Below, piece after piece: positions 5,859 to 6,398 of a DNA stretch of 6,398 nucleotides. The DNA lies in assembly GCA_023257495.1 (NCBI GenBank), contig JALRCC010000230.1, positions 1 to 6,398 of the forward strand, written 5' to 3'. The notes under the pieces were generated by a model, which saw only the letters and a program-made list of their open reading frames with translations, was not told the DNA's origin and did not search any database. This stretch comes from Rugosibacter sp. Its GTDB lineage: Bacteria > Pseudomonadota > Gammaproteobacteria > Burkholderiales > Rhodocyclaceae. Position 1 is the stretch's first letter. Each line of letters starts with the position of its first letter. The position numbers and the translations under genes were made by a program.

Positions 5859-6398
5859 ATGAAAATACGTGTGCTTGGGTGTAGTGGCGGAATAGGTGGC
5901 CATCATCTACGGACGACGTCATTTTTGGTTGATCATGACATCCTGATTGATGCAGGCACGGGTGTATCCGATTTATCCATCGCTGAGTTAAAGCAAATCG
6001 ATCATGTGTTTATTACCCATTCTCATCTGGATCACGTGACATCGTTAGCTTTTATTGTTGACGCCGTTGGTGACATGCGAGATCAGCCGCTAATTGTGCA
6101 TGCAACCGAAGCCACTATTCGTATTCTGCGCGACCATATTTTCAATTGGCTGATTTGGCCAGACTTTAGCGAAACACCACATGCCAAGCCCTTCCTTGTT
6201 TACTCGCCGATCCTGGTGGGCGAGACGGTGACGGTTAATGGTCGCATGATTACCCCGCTGCCTGTGAACCATACTGTGCCTGCGGTGGGATACCAACTCG
6301 ATTCAGGTGATGCAAGCCTGGTTTTTTCAGGTGATACCGGACCTTGCCCCGAGTTTTGGGCGGTAGTCAATAAGATTCAAAATCTGCGCTATTTGATC
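5859..6398 (+). CDS. Metallo-beta-lactamase-fold hydrolase, class II cyclic-nucleotide phosphodiesterase-like (3' partial)
   Basis: The frame starts at ATG 5859 and is still open at the window end, giving 180 residues with no stop. The start MKIRVLGCSGGIGG is typical of this group. The zinc-binding HxHxDH motif is THSHLDH (53-59; H54, H56, D58, H59), the next ligand histidine is H138 (VNHTVPAVGY, 136-145), and the bridging aspartate is D159 (FSGDTG, 156-161). The core of the dinuclear zinc site is therefore present, but the last histidine lies beyond the end. The IFNWLIWPDF segment (94-103) and the HTVPAVGY motif match, from memory, proteins annotated as 3',5'-cyclic-nucleotide phosphodiesterases in betaproteobacteria; substrate cannot be proven from sequence, and a general metallo-hydrolase is the alternative. 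No signal peptide is seen. The ribosome binding site is weak. It follows the FHA gene by 120 bases on the same strand and may belong to the same transcript. Confidence 0.85.
   Translation, partial: MKIRVLGCSGGIGGHHLRTTSFLVDHDILIDAGTGVSDLSIAELKQIDHVFITHSHLDHVTSLAFIVDAVGDMRDQPLIVHATEATIRILRDHIFNWLIWPDFSETPHAKPFLVYSPILVGETVTVNGRMITPLPVNHTVPAVGYQLDSGDASLVFSGDTGPCPEFWAVVNKIQNLRYLI

Overview
The window looks like a mid-GC chromosome segment from a Gram-negative bacterium, most likely a betaproteobacterium (something near Nitrosomonadales, Gallionella or Rhodocyclales). That placement rests on the style of the SucC/SucD proteins, on the DUF2889 gene beside sucCD, and on a cyclic-nucleotide phosphodiesterase-like metallo-hydrolase. 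It comes from remembered family sequences, not from a search. All clear genes are on the + strand. I see no tRNA, rRNA, CRISPR array, insertion sequence or phage gene.

Layout. (1) 1-887: the 3' part of an ankyrin-repeat gene that begins before the window; its product carries about four ankyrin repeats followed by two copies of a TPR-like helical motif. (2) 888-1119: a gap with a perfect 8-bp dyad beside a possible extended -10 promoter. (3) 1120-1698: a DUF2889 protein of unknown function. (4) 1817-3919: intact sucC and sucD, the two subunits of ADP-forming succinyl-CoA synthetase of the TCA cycle, closed by a strong intrinsic terminator at 3976-4012. (5) 4133-6398: a second transcription unit with a possible promoter and a leader dyad. 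It encodes a soluble PP2C-type Ser/Thr phosphatase, a protein with one canonical and one degenerate FHA domain, a doubtful 39-codon ORF, and the 5' part of a metallo-beta-lactamase-fold protein resembling class II 3',5'-cyclic-nucleotide phosphodiesterases. This last gene runs off the end of the window.

How the genes work together. sucC and sucD make one enzyme and are co-transcribed. The PP2C and FHA genes form the eraser and reader of a Ser/Thr phosphorylation circuit; the kinase is not in the window and may lie downstream. The most interesting point is a GarA/OdhI-like phospho-acceptor motif (ETTSVFR in GarA, ERTVVFR here) just after the canonical FHA domain. In actinobacteria such proteins control 2-oxoglutarate dehydrogenase, the step before succinyl-CoA synthetase, and here the protein is encoded just beyond sucCD. 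Whether this is a real functional link is untested, and the terminator argues that the two units are transcribed separately.
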